Below, one piece after another: positions 44,251 through 53,222 of a stretch of 64,000 nucleotides of DNA (the stretch's first letter is position 1; every line of letters begins with the position of its first letter). The DNA is from JAGQVA01 sp033764335 (GTDB taxonomy: Bacteria; Bacteroidota; Bacteroidia; J057). The translations under genes and the position numbers were made by a program. The stretch lies in NCBI GenBank assembly GCA_033764335.1, contig JANRJC010000023.1, positions 27,333-91,332 on the forward strand, given 5' to 3'. Under the pieces are notes generated by a model that was not told the origin of the DNA, did no database searches, and saw only the letters and a program-made list of their open reading frames with translations.

Positions 44251-47079
44251 TTATTTCCGCTGTATAATCCTTATCCCGCTCCCACCAGGCTCGCCGGCGG
44301 CGCCAAACTTTGAGAGGTTATAGGTAAAACTCAGGAGAAAATACCGGCTCAGGGTCAATGTCTGAACTTCTTCGATGTAGTTCAACTCGCTTGTGCGGCT
44401 AAAACCCAGGTTCTGGTTGAGCATGTCAAAGGCCGATAGTTTGATCTCGCCTCTGCGGTTTTTTAGCACGTATTTCGACACCGACGCCCGCCACAGGGGT
44501 ATTCGGGTCTCTTCGTTAAAGGCGGTTCCGGCATATACGGCGTAGTCCATGCCTGTGCGCACGGCCCAGGTTTTGGCGAAGTTGAGGGAAAAGTCGGCGT
44601 AGTATCGCTGGTTTGCAAATGCCTGATTCAAATCGCTGCTCTCTGAATATCGTGTCAGGTTGTGGTCATAGTCCACGCCCAACACAATGTCCACTACTTC
44701 TTTGTTGCGGTTTTCGATGCTCAGGCCTGCCGAATTGATCAGCCGGTCCACATTGTTTTCCTGGCTGTTGACAAACAATATCCCCCGGTTGTACAGGGTG
44801 CGAAGGTCGAGGTTGATCCTGCTTTTCAGGGGTTTGATCGGTGTGCCAAAACTTACACTTCCGCTCAGCCGGAGGTCGCGGGCGACGTTTACGGGCATCG
44901 TGACTTGCCGGAAAAGTGAGTCTATGCTCCGCGAGTGGGTGATTTTGTTTTGGGTATAGGTTGCCTCCAGATTGGCAAAAAGGCTGGTGAAGGTGAATGC
45001 GCTGTAGGAGTTAAACCGCAGGTTCATCTGGTGGGAATATTCGGGGCGCAGGTTGGGATTGCCTACCACTATGCTCAGGGGATTGGAGTTGTCGGCGATG
45101 GGCTGCAACTGTTCCAATGAAGGTTCCTGTACGCTGGTTTCATAATCAAACCCCAGATTGGTGGAGGTGGTAAAATCGTAATTGGCGCGCACAACGGGCA
45201 GGATATTGAGGAAGTTCTGGCGAATGGTGGTGCCATTGGTCAGAATCTCTCCACGAAGCCGCGACTGCTGGAAATTTACGCCTGTGGTAAAATTAAATTT
45301 TTTGCGGTTGTACTGAAAGTCCACGCCTGCTCTTTCGTAAAAATACCCGCGCTGGTAATGGTTGCTCAGGTCTGTATTGAGGATTTGCTGAGGAATATCG
45401 TTGGGGCGAATGTCAAATACATCGCGTATCAGTTTATTGCCGTAATTCTGATGAGAAAGGTTAAAAGCCAGAAATTTGCCTTTGCCCAGGGGTTCGGTAT
45501 AGGTGAGGCGTGCGCTGTAGTCGAGTTGGTCGCTGCGCTGAATCTGCTCCTGGCTGAGGCTGTCGGAAAATGTTGAATCCACTTCCCAATAGCGGTTGAG
45601 GGATTCGATCCATGCTTCTTTTTCGTCGTCTTGTATGCCCACATTCGCACTGGCTACGATGGCGCGGCCTTTTTTGGCAAACCGCTGGCGATAGGTGAAG
45701 CTGTTGCGGAAGCTGATATTGTTTCCCTCGGAAGCGTTGGTCCGGTCGTTGCTGTTCTGCACCAAACCCAGCGGGTTGTAAACACGGCTGTCGCTGGCAA
45801 TATCAAAGCCTGCGTCATTAAAGCCAAAATTGGAGCGGAAAATGATGTTTTTAAACGAGTCTATTTCGTGGCGCAAGGTCATATTGACGCGGTGATTCTG
45901 GTTGCGGCTGATCTGGTCTGTGTTTTCTTGGGAGTCAAAAGTGTTTTCTCCCAAAAAATTCTGCCGGAATGTGCTGCTTTCTTTTTCGTTTTTGATTCCG
46001 CTGTAAAAGTAGTTGGAGGTGAGTTTAGTTTTTTTGTTGAAGTCATAATTAAAATTGAGTCCTCCGGCGGAGGTGGTGGTAAAACCGGCTCCCGGCCCGT
46101 TGTTGATGGGCAGGCCCAGGTCGGTGGCATTCAGGGAGATGCGGAAGGAACCGCCCCCACCGCCGCCGCCGGACGACATCATATTCTGCAACCCACCCAT
46201 GAAGTTGATATAGTCGTCAATGCCAAACCCCTGCTGGTTGGTGTTGTTGAGCATGCCCAGACCGGAGAATTGGAGTTTTTTGGTGAAACGGTTGACATTG
46301 GCGCGGCCTTCGTAGCGGTTTTGGGTTCCGTAACCTCCGGAGACATTGCCAAATACGCCTTTCTTTTTATCCTCTTTGAGCGCGAGGTTAATGGTTTTTT
46401 CGCGCTGCCCGTCGTCTATGCCGGTAAACTCGGCGAAGTCTGATTTTTTGTCATAGACCTGCACTTTGTCCACCGCATCGGCGGGGAGGTTTTTGCTGGC
46501 GATTTTGGGGTCGTCGCCAAAAAACTCTTTTCCGTCCACATATACTTTCCGCACTTCTTTTCCCTGTGCTTTGATGGTTCCGTCTTGCTCCACTTCCACG
46601 CCGGGGAGTTTTCGGAGGAGGTCTTCGACCACGGCATTGGGCTGGGTCTGGAAGGCGTCGGCGTTGTATTCGATGGTGTCTTTGTTGATGAGAATGGGCG
46701 TTCGCCTTCCTTCGATGGTCACTTCTCCCAGCGAGACATCTAAGGCTTCGAGGGAAATAGTACCGAGGTTGATCTCGGGCGTATCGCCTTTGACGGAGAC
46801 GGGCACGCTCTTCTGCCGAAAACCGATATAGGTAATCTGAAGGATATAGTCGCCGGGTTTTACTTTTTTGAAGGCAAATTTTCCGGTTTTATCGCTGAGC
46901 GAAAAGGCCACCAGCACAGAGTCTGTCGCCTTCAATAGGGTAACGGTTGCCGCCATCAGGGGGGCTTGGGCAGTATCGAGGACTGTTCCGGAGACAAGGG
47001 TAGTTGTCTCCTGTCCGTACATATTTACGGACAGGGTGGACAACGTCAACAATATTGAAATGAGAAAAATTCTGGACAT
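44251..47079 (-). CDS. TonB-dependent-receptor-like outer-membrane beta-barrel protein
   Basis: 942 residues. A signal peptide (1-22) is followed by a carboxypeptidase-regulatory-like beta-sandwich (about 27-110; VSGTVLDTAQAPLMAATVTL), a plug domain (about 120-240; QPNAVVEDLLRKLPGVEVEQ, then VRKVYVDGKEFFGDDPKIAS) and a large barrel. A Gly/Ser-rich loop sits near residue 305. It is transcribed in the same direction as the GLPGLI gene, 100 bp downstream of it. Pairs like this are common in Bacteroidota. The cargo is unknown. Confidence 0.88.
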   Translation of the reverse strand: MSRIFLISILLTLSTLSVNMYGQETTTLVSGTVLDTAQAPLMAATVTLLKATDSVLVAFSLSDKTGKFAFKKVKPGDYILQITYIGFRQKSVPVSVKGDTPEINLGTISLEALDVSLGEVTIEGRRTPILINKDTIEYNADAFQTQPNAVVEDLLRKLPGVEVEQDGTIKAQGKEVRKVYVDGKEFFGDDPKIASKNLPADAVDKVQVYDKKSDFAEFTGIDDGQREKTINLALKEDKKKGVFGNVSGGYGTQNRYEGRANVNRFTKKLQFSGLGMLNNTNQQGFGIDDYINFMGGLQNMMSSGGGGGGGSFRISLNATDLGLPINNGPGAGFTTTSAGGLNFNYDFNKKTKLTSNYFYSGIKNEKESSTFRQNFLGENTFDSQENTDQISRNQNHRVNMTLRHEIDSFKNIIFRSNFGFNDAGFDIASDSRVYNPLGLVQNSNDRTNASEGNNISFRNSFTYRQRFAKKGRAIVASANVGIQDDEKEAWIESLNRYWEVDSTFSDSLSQEQIQRSDQLDYSARLTYTEPLGKGKFLAFNLSHQNYGNKLIRDVFDIRPNDIPQQILNTDLSNHYQRGYFYERAGVDFQYNRKKFNFTTGVNFQQSRLRGEILTNGTTIRQNFLNILPVVRANYDFTTSTNLGFDYETSVQEPSLEQLQPIADNSNPLSIVVGNPNLRPEYSHQMNLRFNSYSAFTFTSLFANLEATYTQNKITHSRSIDSLFRQVTMPVNVARDLRLSGSVSFGTPIKPLKSRINLDLRTLYNRGILFVNSQENNVDRLINSAGLSIENRNKEVVDIVLGVDYDHNLTRYSESSDLNQAFANQRYYADFSLNFAKTWAVRTGMDYAVYAGTAFNEETRIPLWRASVSKYVLKNRRGEIKLSAFDMLNQNLGFSRTSELNYIEEVQTLTLSRYFLLSFTYNLSKFGAAGEPGGSGIRIIQRK

Positions 47080-47131
47080 GGGGCAAGGATTGATTTAGAA
47101 ACAGTCTTAATCTGTATTTTTAGATTTCAGC

Positions 47132-47157
47132 CACGAATGGCACGAATTTCCACGAAT
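47132..47157. repeat. Triple CACGAAT repeat in an intergenic gap
   Basis: CACGAAT occurs at 47132-47138, 47141-47147 and 47151-47157, spaced 9 and 10 bp, between the GLPGLI and barrel genes. It looks like a short dispersed repeat or a protein-binding array. Confidence 0.4.
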
Positions 47158-47179
47158 CGGGATGCCTAAATGCTTGTTA

Positions 47180-47944
47180 CTAATTCCTCCGCTGAATAAA
47201 CTTGATGGTCGTTCCGCCGCCGCTTCCACTGCCGCCCATTTCGGCTTCCATTTCTTTCATTTTTTCTTTCATGATTTCGTCAAATTCGGCTTGGGTGACT
47301 TCTTTGCCTTTGTTGGGTGCTACGAGTTTGTCGGCGGCTACTGCTCCGGTTTTGATTTCTTTGGCGACAATGGTCTGCTCGCCGTCATTGATGTTCACTT
47401 CGAGAATCAGTCCCGGAAGCCTTCCAAGATTGCCCGGCCCGGTGGAAACAGGAATCTGCGGGGTAAACCATACCTCCATTTTTGTGGTGCTGTCTGACAT
47501 GGTAGCCTTCTGACAGATATATTCACCGATTTGTTTTTGTTCGCCGGTGAGTTTCCACTCGTAAGACTTTAGTTCGTCTTTAATCAGAAACATTTTCCCC
47601 ATAAACTCCCGCTGCTCGATTTTTTGTTCTTCCTGCAAGTCTTTGTAAAGTTTGTTGTCGGGGCGGGCAATGACCATTTTAAACTGCATTTCCCCGCTGC
47701 CACCGGTAATTTCCTGGTTTTCACCGTTTTCGGTTTCGGCATCTTTGTAGAGAGAGGCTTCGGGGGAAAAGTAAAGGGTTTTTTGCGCCGTCTGCTGTTT
47801 GGGTAACATGGCCATCATTTCGTCGTTTTCGGCTCCTTCCAGATGGATTTTTAGTTGGATAGTTTCTTCATAGGTTACTTCGCCCACCTGAGCAAAGACA
47901 AACAGCGGGAGCACCGCCAGATAAAAGCTGATGAGTTTTTTCAT
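47180..47944 (-). CDS. GLPGLI family protein
   Basis: 254 residues with a signal peptide (1-18). The family hallmark is GRLPGLILEVNIND. A helical acidic tail ends in a Gly/Ser-rich stretch. GLPGLI proteins are periplasmic or outer-membrane-associated proteins typically encoded with TonB-like barrels of unknown substrate; that is the case here. Divergent from the histidine kinase gene, with phased repeats between the two starts. Confidence 0.88.
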   Translation of the reverse strand: MKKLISFYLAVLPLFVFAQVGEVTYEETIQLKIHLEGAENDEMMAMLPKQQTAQKTLYFSPEASLYKDAETENGENQEITGGSGEMQFKMVIARPDNKLYKDLQEEQKIEQREFMGKMFLIKDELKSYEWKLTGEQKQIGEYICQKATMSDSTTKMEVWFTPQIPVSTGPGNLGRLPGLILEVNINDGEQTIVAKEIKTGAVAADKLVAPNKGKEVTQAEFDEIMKEKMKEMEAEMGGSGSGGGTTIKFIQRRN

Positions 47945-47990
47945 AAGTAAATTGTTTTAGGCAAAACTACGCTGTGGAAAAACACCAACG

Positions 47991-48028
47991 GGTTAATCAA
48001 CCTTGATTTAAGGTTAATTAAGGTTAAT
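47991..48028. promoter_or_regulatory. Phased GGTTAAT repeats, candidate response-regulator site
   Basis: GGTTAAT begins at 47991, 48012 and 48022, spacings of 21 and 10 bp. The last two are inside AAGGTTAAT units with exact 10-bp period. They lie in the 123-bp divergent promoter between GLPGLI and the kinase. OmpR/PhoB-type regulators bind direct repeats with such spacing. Confidence 0.5.
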
Positions 48029-48067
48029 GCCCGCCGCAGGTATCGGCAGATTCTGTATTTTTACTTT

Positions 48068-49510
48068 GTGAACCGAAATACTCTGTCCATATCATTGATG
48101 TTTGGAAGCCTGGCTTTGCTGCTGGTATTCCAGTTTTTGTGGCTGCGCAATGCCTGGTTGGACGAGCGGGACAACCTGCGCAACGAAGCCGACCGGCTGT
48201 TTGTCAATTCGATTCGGGAAATTGAGGATTCGCTTTTTCAGCAGATTTACCTCGATCCGTTGGTGGTGAAGATCAACCGGGAGGCCAATATCACCTATTT
48301 TAATTCTCAACAAACCCAAGCCCACGATACCCTTCAGCAAATCATCATACGCGGCGAAAAACTTCCCACGCCAACGGGACGTGATTCCACTTTCCGATTC
48401 ACTTTCCGTTCCCGATTTGATGAAAAGGATAATCAAAAACGGCAAGGTTCTATTTCTCTTTTTGTGGCAATGACCGATACCCTTCTTTCCCGGGATTCTG
48501 TGCCTCCGCTGCTCCGTCAGTTTTCCTTAAAACCGCTGCTCGAACAAAAATTTGCCGAAGAAATCAAAAACTCCGCCCTGAATTTTTCCTATACTTTGGG
48601 TAAAGCGAGTGGGGAGGATTCACTGGTTCGCGGTATCGTTACCCATTCCTATATTGACATCCCCAGTAAACAGAGTTATGCGGTTTATATCAATGATTAT
48701 CAAGGCTTTATTCTGAAAAAAATCGTGCCCGAAGTACTTTTTTCTCTTTTTCTTTTTGTCTCCATCTCGCTCGCTTATTTCCTCACTTACCGCAATCTCC
48801 GCAACCAGCAGCGGCTCAACCAGCTCAAAAACGATTTTATCAGCAATGTTACCCACGAACTGAAAACGCCTATCACGACGGTTAGTGTGGCCATTGAGGC
48901 CCTTCGCAATTTTAACGCGCTCGACGACCCCAACCGCACCCGCGAATACCTCGACATTTCGCAGCAGGAACTCAATCGCCTGGCCATCCTCGTGGATCGT
49001 GTGCTCAAAATGTCGCTGTTTGAAAAAGCCGAACCCGAACTAAAAATGGAGACCGTCAACCTGCGGGAAATTATTCAGGAAATCCTCGGCTCGATGAAAC
49101 TGCAATTTGAAAGGCTGTCGGCAAAGGTTTCTTTTTATTCGCCCGAAACGCCCTTTTCCCTCACCGGTGACCGCCTTCACCTCACCAGCGTGGTGTATAA
49201 CCTCATTGACAATGCCCTGAAATACGGAGGCGAAAAACCGCAGATAGAAATTTCGCTGGGGGAAACCTCCGGGCAAATCCGCCTTTCAGTCAAAGATTTT
49301 GGGATGGGAATCGCCGCCGAATACAGGGAAAAAATCTTCGAAAAATTTTTCCGCGTACCTACCGGTGACCGCCATAACATCAAAGGGCATGGCCTCGGGC
49401 TGAGTTATGTGGCCAGTGTGGTGGAAAAACATCAGGGCACGATTTCGGTCGAAAGCCAGCCCGGCAAAGGTTCCTGTTTTACCGTTTTACTTCCCGCAGA
49501 TCATGGCTAA
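48068..49510 (+). CDS. Membrane sensor histidine kinase
   Basis: 480 residues from GTG 48068. Helices at about 6-26 and 220-242 flank an extracytoplasmic sensor of about 190 residues without a named domain. HisKA has phosphoacceptor H263 in THELKTPIT. HATPase motifs N (YNLIDNALKYGG), G1 (DFGMGI) and G2 (GHGLGLSYV) are present. It overlaps the response regulator start by 8 bp. The divergent barrel/GLPGLI genes are likely targets or signal sources. Confidence 0.92.
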   Translation: MNRNTLSISLMFGSLALLLVFQFLWLRNAWLDERDNLRNEADRLFVNSIREIEDSLFQQIYLDPLVVKINREANITYFNSQQTQAHDTLQQIIIRGEKLPTPTGRDSTFRFTFRSRFDEKDNQKRQGSISLFVAMTDTLLSRDSVPPLLRQFSLKPLLEQKFAEEIKNSALNFSYTLGKASGEDSLVRGIVTHSYIDIPSKQSYAVYINDYQGFILKKIVPEVLFSLFLFVSISLAYFLTYRNLRNQQRLNQLKNDFISNVTHELKTPITTVSVAIEALRNFNALDDPNRTREYLDISQQELNRLAILVDRVLKMSLFEKAEPELKMETVNLREIIQEILGSMKLQFERLSAKVSFYSPETPFSLTGDRLHLTSVVYNLIDNALKYGGEKPQIEISLGETSGQIRLSVKDFGMGIAAEYREKIFEKFFRVPTGDRHNIKGHGLGLSYVASVVEKHQGTISVESQPGKGSCFTVLLPADHG

Positions 49511-50198
49511 AACCCGTATTTTGTATGTGGAAGACGAGCCATTTCTGGCCAAAATCGTCAAAGAAAGCCTCGAAAGCAGAGGTTTTGAGGTGATGATGGT
49601 TCACGACGGAGCCAAAGTCATGCAGGCGTTTCACCAGCAGGCACCCGACATTTGTGTACTCGATGTCATGCTGCCCAATGTGGATGGGTTTGAACTGGGG
49701 AAAAAAATCAGGGCGGAAAATGCTTCTATTCCCATCATTTTCCTCACCGCCAAAGTACAGACCGAAGATTTGTTGAGCGGTTTTTCCTCAGGGGGAAATG
49801 ACTATATCCGCAAACCCTTTAGCGTAGAAGAATTGATTGTCCGAATCAACAACCTGCTGAAGCTGACCAAAGCCGGAAAAAGTCAGGGAAATGAACAGGA
49901 AACCATTCTGCTGGGCGAATACCGTTTTTTCCCACGGAAATACGAATTACACCACGGCAAAGACATCCGCAAACTCTCCCACCGCGAGGCGCAACTACTC
50001 CAGATACTCGCCGACCACCGCAACTACTCCGTCAAACGCACCGACATGCTGAATCAGGTCTGGGGCGACGACTCGTTTTTCAACTCCCGCAACCTGGATG
50101 TATATATCGCCCGGCTGCGCGACTACCTGAAGGCCGATGAAACCGTGCAGATTATCACGCTAAAGGGCGTGGGGTATCATTTTAGGGTGGGGGAATGA
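49503..50198 (+). CDS. OmpR/PhoB-family response regulator
   Basis: 231 residues from ATG 49503, overlapping the kinase stop. Receiver domain with acidic pocket EDE near residue 9 and phosphoacceptor D54 (CVLDVMLPNVDG), then FLTAK and the conserved Lys in IRKPFS. A winged-helix DNA-binding domain (about 130-229; LSHREAQLLQILADHRNYSV, then RNLDVYIARLRDYL) completes it. Cognate partner of the preceding kinase. Confidence 0.92.
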   Translation: MAKTRILYVEDEPFLAKIVKESLESRGFEVMMVHDGAKVMQAFHQQAPDICVLDVMLPNVDGFELGKKIRAENASIPIIFLTAKVQTEDLLSGFSSGGNDYIRKPFSVEELIVRINNLLKLTKAGKSQGNEQETILLGEYRFFPRKYELHHGKDIRKLSHREAQLLQILADHRNYSVKRTDMLNQVWGDDSFFNSRNLDVYIARLRDYLKADETVQIITLKGVGYHFRVGE

Positions 50199-50261
50199 AT
50201 CGGTTGGACATCCTGATTTAAACCCGTAATTTTCAGCGAATCCTTAATTCTACCTTTTGCG

Positions 50262-51554
50262 ATGCTCGCTTTGCTTGGACTAACGACCATCCTTCTGCTC
50301 CTCCTATTGGTGATGACCAAAAAACTGGCGCCCATCGTGGCGCTGATCGTTGTGCCCGTGACTACGGCACTTATAGGCGGATTTACCACGGAGATATTCA
50401 CCTTTATGACGGAGGGAATAACGTCCATCGCCACCACGGGCGTGATGTTCATCTTTGCGATATTGTTTTTTGGCATTCTCACCGACGCGGGGACTTTTCG
50501 GCCTGTGATCCGCCGATTAATGATTTTTGCAGGCAGCGATCCCGCCCGTGTCGCGGTTGCTACGGCTTTACTGGCGATGATCGTCCATCTCGACGGGTCG
50601 GGTGCAGTAACGTTTCTCGTCACCATTCCGGCCATGCTGCCGCTGTATGACGCGCTGAAAATGAAACGCACAACGCTTGCCACAATCACCGCCCTCTCCG
50701 CCGGTACGATGAATATATTGCCGTGGGGAGGCCCTACCCTGAGAGCCGCCTCTGCATTAAAAGTAGATGTAAACGAACTTTTTAACCCTTTGCTTATACC
50801 TGTGGGAATTGGGCTGATCGCCGTTTTACTGATTGCTTATTTTTTAGGAAGAAAAGAAAGGAATAATCGGGAAACAACCGACATACTCACAGCCCCCGAT
50901 CTGCTGCAACATAATACAATTGACGAATTAGAGCGGCCCGGGCGGTTATGGATTAATGTTCTGCTGATTCTTATTTCGGTAGTATCTTTGATTGCCGCAT
51001 TTGCCCCGCCCCATATTGTCTTTATGCTTGCTTTTGCCGTTGCCCTTGTGATCAATTACCCGAACCCCAAAGACCAGGCAGAGCGAATCAACGCTCATGC
51101 AAAAGAAGCCCTGCTCATGGCCGGAATCCTCTTTGCGGCGGGCTGTTTTACGGGCATTTTGAAAGGTTCGGGTATGATGGAAGCGATGGCAAAAACGGGC
51201 GTTGAATACATTCCCGCCCCAGTAGGGCATCACTTAGCATTCATCACGGGACTACTCTCGATGCCTGCCAGTTTGCTTTTTGACCCAGATTCCTTTTATT
51301 TCGGAATTCTCCCCCTGCTTTCGACCACGGCCACGTATTTTGGCGGTGATGCGATCGAAGTAGGAAGAGCCGCCATCATGGGGCAAATGACCACAGGGTT
51401 TCCCGTCAGTCCGCTGACCGGTTCCACTTATCTGCTGGTAGGTCTGACCGGCGTTGATTTTGGGGACCACCAACGAAAAACCATACCTTTTGCGTTTTTG
51501 GTGACGCTGGTTATTTTATTCACATCTCTTCTAACCGGAGCGATTTCATTTTAA
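50262..51554 (+). CDS. CitMHS-family citrate/carboxylate transporter
   Basis: 430 residues with about eleven helices of the CitM/DctM-like ion transporter superfamily. Features include MIVHLDGSGAVTFLVTIPAM, NILPWGGPTLRAA in the first half, and FDPDSFYFGILPLLSTTA and GFPVSPLTGSTYLLVGL in the second. Characterised CitM proteins take up metal-citrate with protons. It leads a group with two AtuA-like genes, 7 bp apart, so it probably imports the substrate they degrade. Confidence 0.85.
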   Translation: MLALLGLTTILLLLLLVMTKKLAPIVALIVVPVTTALIGGFTTEIFTFMTEGITSIATTGVMFIFAILFFGILTDAGTFRPVIRRLMIFAGSDPARVAVATALLAMIVHLDGSGAVTFLVTIPAMLPLYDALKMKRTTLATITALSAGTMNILPWGGPTLRAASALKVDVNELFNPLLIPVGIGLIAVLLIAYFLGRKERNNRETTDILTAPDLLQHNTIDELERPGRLWINVLLILISVVSLIAAFAPPHIVFMLAFAVALVINYPNPKDQAERINAHAKEALLMAGILFAAGCFTGILKGSGMMEAMAKTGVEYIPAPVGHHLAFITGLLSMPASLLFDPDSFYFGILPLLSTTATYFGGDAIEVGRAAIMGQMTTGFPVSPLTGSTYLLVGLTGVDFGDHQRKTIPFAFLVTLVILFTSLLTGAISF

Positions 51555-51561
51555 ATAAATC

Positions 51562-52902
51562 ATGAAAAAAATCCGAATCGGCAGCGGAGCAGGTTATAGC
51601 GGCGACAGATTGGAACCGGCCCTGACACTTCTGGAAAAAGGCCAACTCGACTATATTTGTTTTGAAGGACTTGCCGAACGTACCATTGCCCTGGCCCAAA
51701 AAGACAAACAAGACAATCCTTCCAAAGGATATAATCCCCTGCTGCTTTACCGAATGGAAAAAGTACTGCCGCTGGCTTATAAAAACAAAGTCAGGGTCAT
51801 CACCAATATGGGCGCAGCTAATCCCCTCTCCGCGATGAAAGACCTCTGCAAACTTGCCTCCGAAAAGGGCTTAAAAGGCATGAAGATCGCGGCTGTGATG
51901 GGAGATGATATTTTTCCTCAAATTGAAAAGTACAGAGATTTCCCCATCATGGAAACGGGAGAACCGCTGGCCTCCTTATCCGACAAATTGCTTTCCGCCA
52001 ATGCCTATCTCGGTATCGCGCCGATACTGGAAGCCTTAGCTGCCGGGGCAGATGTAGTGATTACAGGCCGGGTGGCCGATCCCTCGCTTTTTTTAGCGCC
52101 CATGATCCATGAATTTGGCTGGTCAATGGATGACTACGCCTTGCTGGGCAAAGGCACGCTGGTAGGCCATTTGCTCGAATGCGCCGGGCAGGTCAGTGGC
52201 GGTTATTTCGCCGACCCCGGCAAAAAAGATGTTCCCCGTCTTTGGGATTTGGGTTTCCCTTTTGCCGAAGTGGACGAAACCGGAAATGGATTTATCTCCA
52301 AAGTAGAAGGTACCGGAGGCATCATCAATATCGCCACCTGTACCGAACAATTGATTTACGAAATTCATGACCCGGCAAACTATTTCACCCCTGATTGTAT
52401 CGCCGATTTTTCCGGTGTCCAGTTTGTGGTTATTGACAAAGACCAAGTGGCTTTTGAGGGAGCAAAAGGCAAACCGCCGACTGACACATTCAAAGTGAGT
52501 GTGGGTTATAAAAACGGCTATTTTGGCGAAGGGCAAATAAGTTATGGCGGTACGAATGCTTATGAAAGAGCCTTACTGGCCGCCGAGATTGTAAAAAAAA
52601 GACTGGAAATACAACGATTGGAAGCCGAAGATTTGCAATTTGATTTTATCGGTGTGAACGCCCTTTTTCCACTGAAAAACAATCCGGTAGATTTAAGCGA
52701 AGTGCGGCTGCGCGTGGTCGGCAGAACAAAAGAAAAGGCTCATGCCCAACTCATCGCCAATGAGGTAGAAACACTTTATACCAATGGCCCCGCCGGTGGC
52801 GGAGGGGCTTTCAGGCAGGTGGAGGAAGTTGTTTCCGTGGTTTCTATTCTGGTTCCCAAGTCCGATATCCGGGCTACGGTTGTTGTAGAAAAAATCCCAT
52901 AA
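51562..52902 (+). CDS. AtuA-like (DUF1446) protein
   Basis: 446 residues. The start IRIGSGAGYSGDRLEPALTL and the segment DVVITGRVADPSLFLAPMIH are typical of DUF1446/AtuA, a family linked to acyclic terpene (citronellol/geraniol) degradation and to hydroxy-acid catabolism elsewhere. The short AtuA C-terminal domain is encoded separately by the next gene, a split seen in many Bacteroidota. Confidence 0.88.
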   Translation: MKKIRIGSGAGYSGDRLEPALTLLEKGQLDYICFEGLAERTIALAQKDKQDNPSKGYNPLLLYRMEKVLPLAYKNKVRVITNMGAANPLSAMKDLCKLASEKGLKGMKIAAVMGDDIFPQIEKYRDFPIMETGEPLASLSDKLLSANAYLGIAPILEALAAGADVVITGRVADPSLFLAPMIHEFGWSMDDYALLGKGTLVGHLLECAGQVSGGYFADPGKKDVPRLWDLGFPFAEVDETGNGFISKVEGTGGIINIATCTEQLIYEIHDPANYFTPDCIADFSGVQFVVIDKDQVAFEGAKGKPPTDTFKVSVGYKNGYFGEGQISYGGTNAYERALLAAEIVKKRLEIQRLEAEDLQFDFIGVNALFPLKNNPVDLSEVRLRVVGRTKEKAHAQLIANEVETLYTNGPAGGGGAFRQVEEVVSVVSILVPKSDIRATVVVEKIP

Positions 52903-52905
52903 ATC

Positions 52906-53205
52906 ATGAAACTTAGAGATATCGCACATTCGCGGACGGGCGATAAAGGAAATATCAGCAATATTTCGCTAATTGTATATGACCCGGCAGACTACGCCCT
53001 TATCCAGGAAAAAGTCACAACCCAACGGGTGAAAGAATGGCTGGGAGCAAGAGTAAAAGGAGAGGTCGAGCGGTACGAATTGCCGCAGTTGGGCGCGCTT
53101 AATTTTGTGCTGCACCAGGCCCTGGGAGGAGGAGTTACCCGTTCGGTTTACCTGGATAAACACGGCAAGTCTTTGAGTTCTTTTTTGCTAGAGATGCCTT
53201 TGTAA
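52906..53205 (+). CDS. AtuA C-terminal-domain protein
   Basis: 99 residues (LRDIAHSRTGDKGNISNISL, then LGALNFVLHQALGGGVTRS), corresponding to the C-terminal domain of fused AtuA proteins. It starts 3 bp after the preceding gene and should form a complex with it. Confidence 0.88.
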   Translation: MKLRDIAHSRTGDKGNISNISLIVYDPADYALIQEKVTTQRVKEWLGARVKGEVERYELPQLGALNFVLHQALGGGVTRSVYLDKHGKSLSSFLLEMPL

Positions 53206-53222
53206 CGATAAAACCCATTCTT

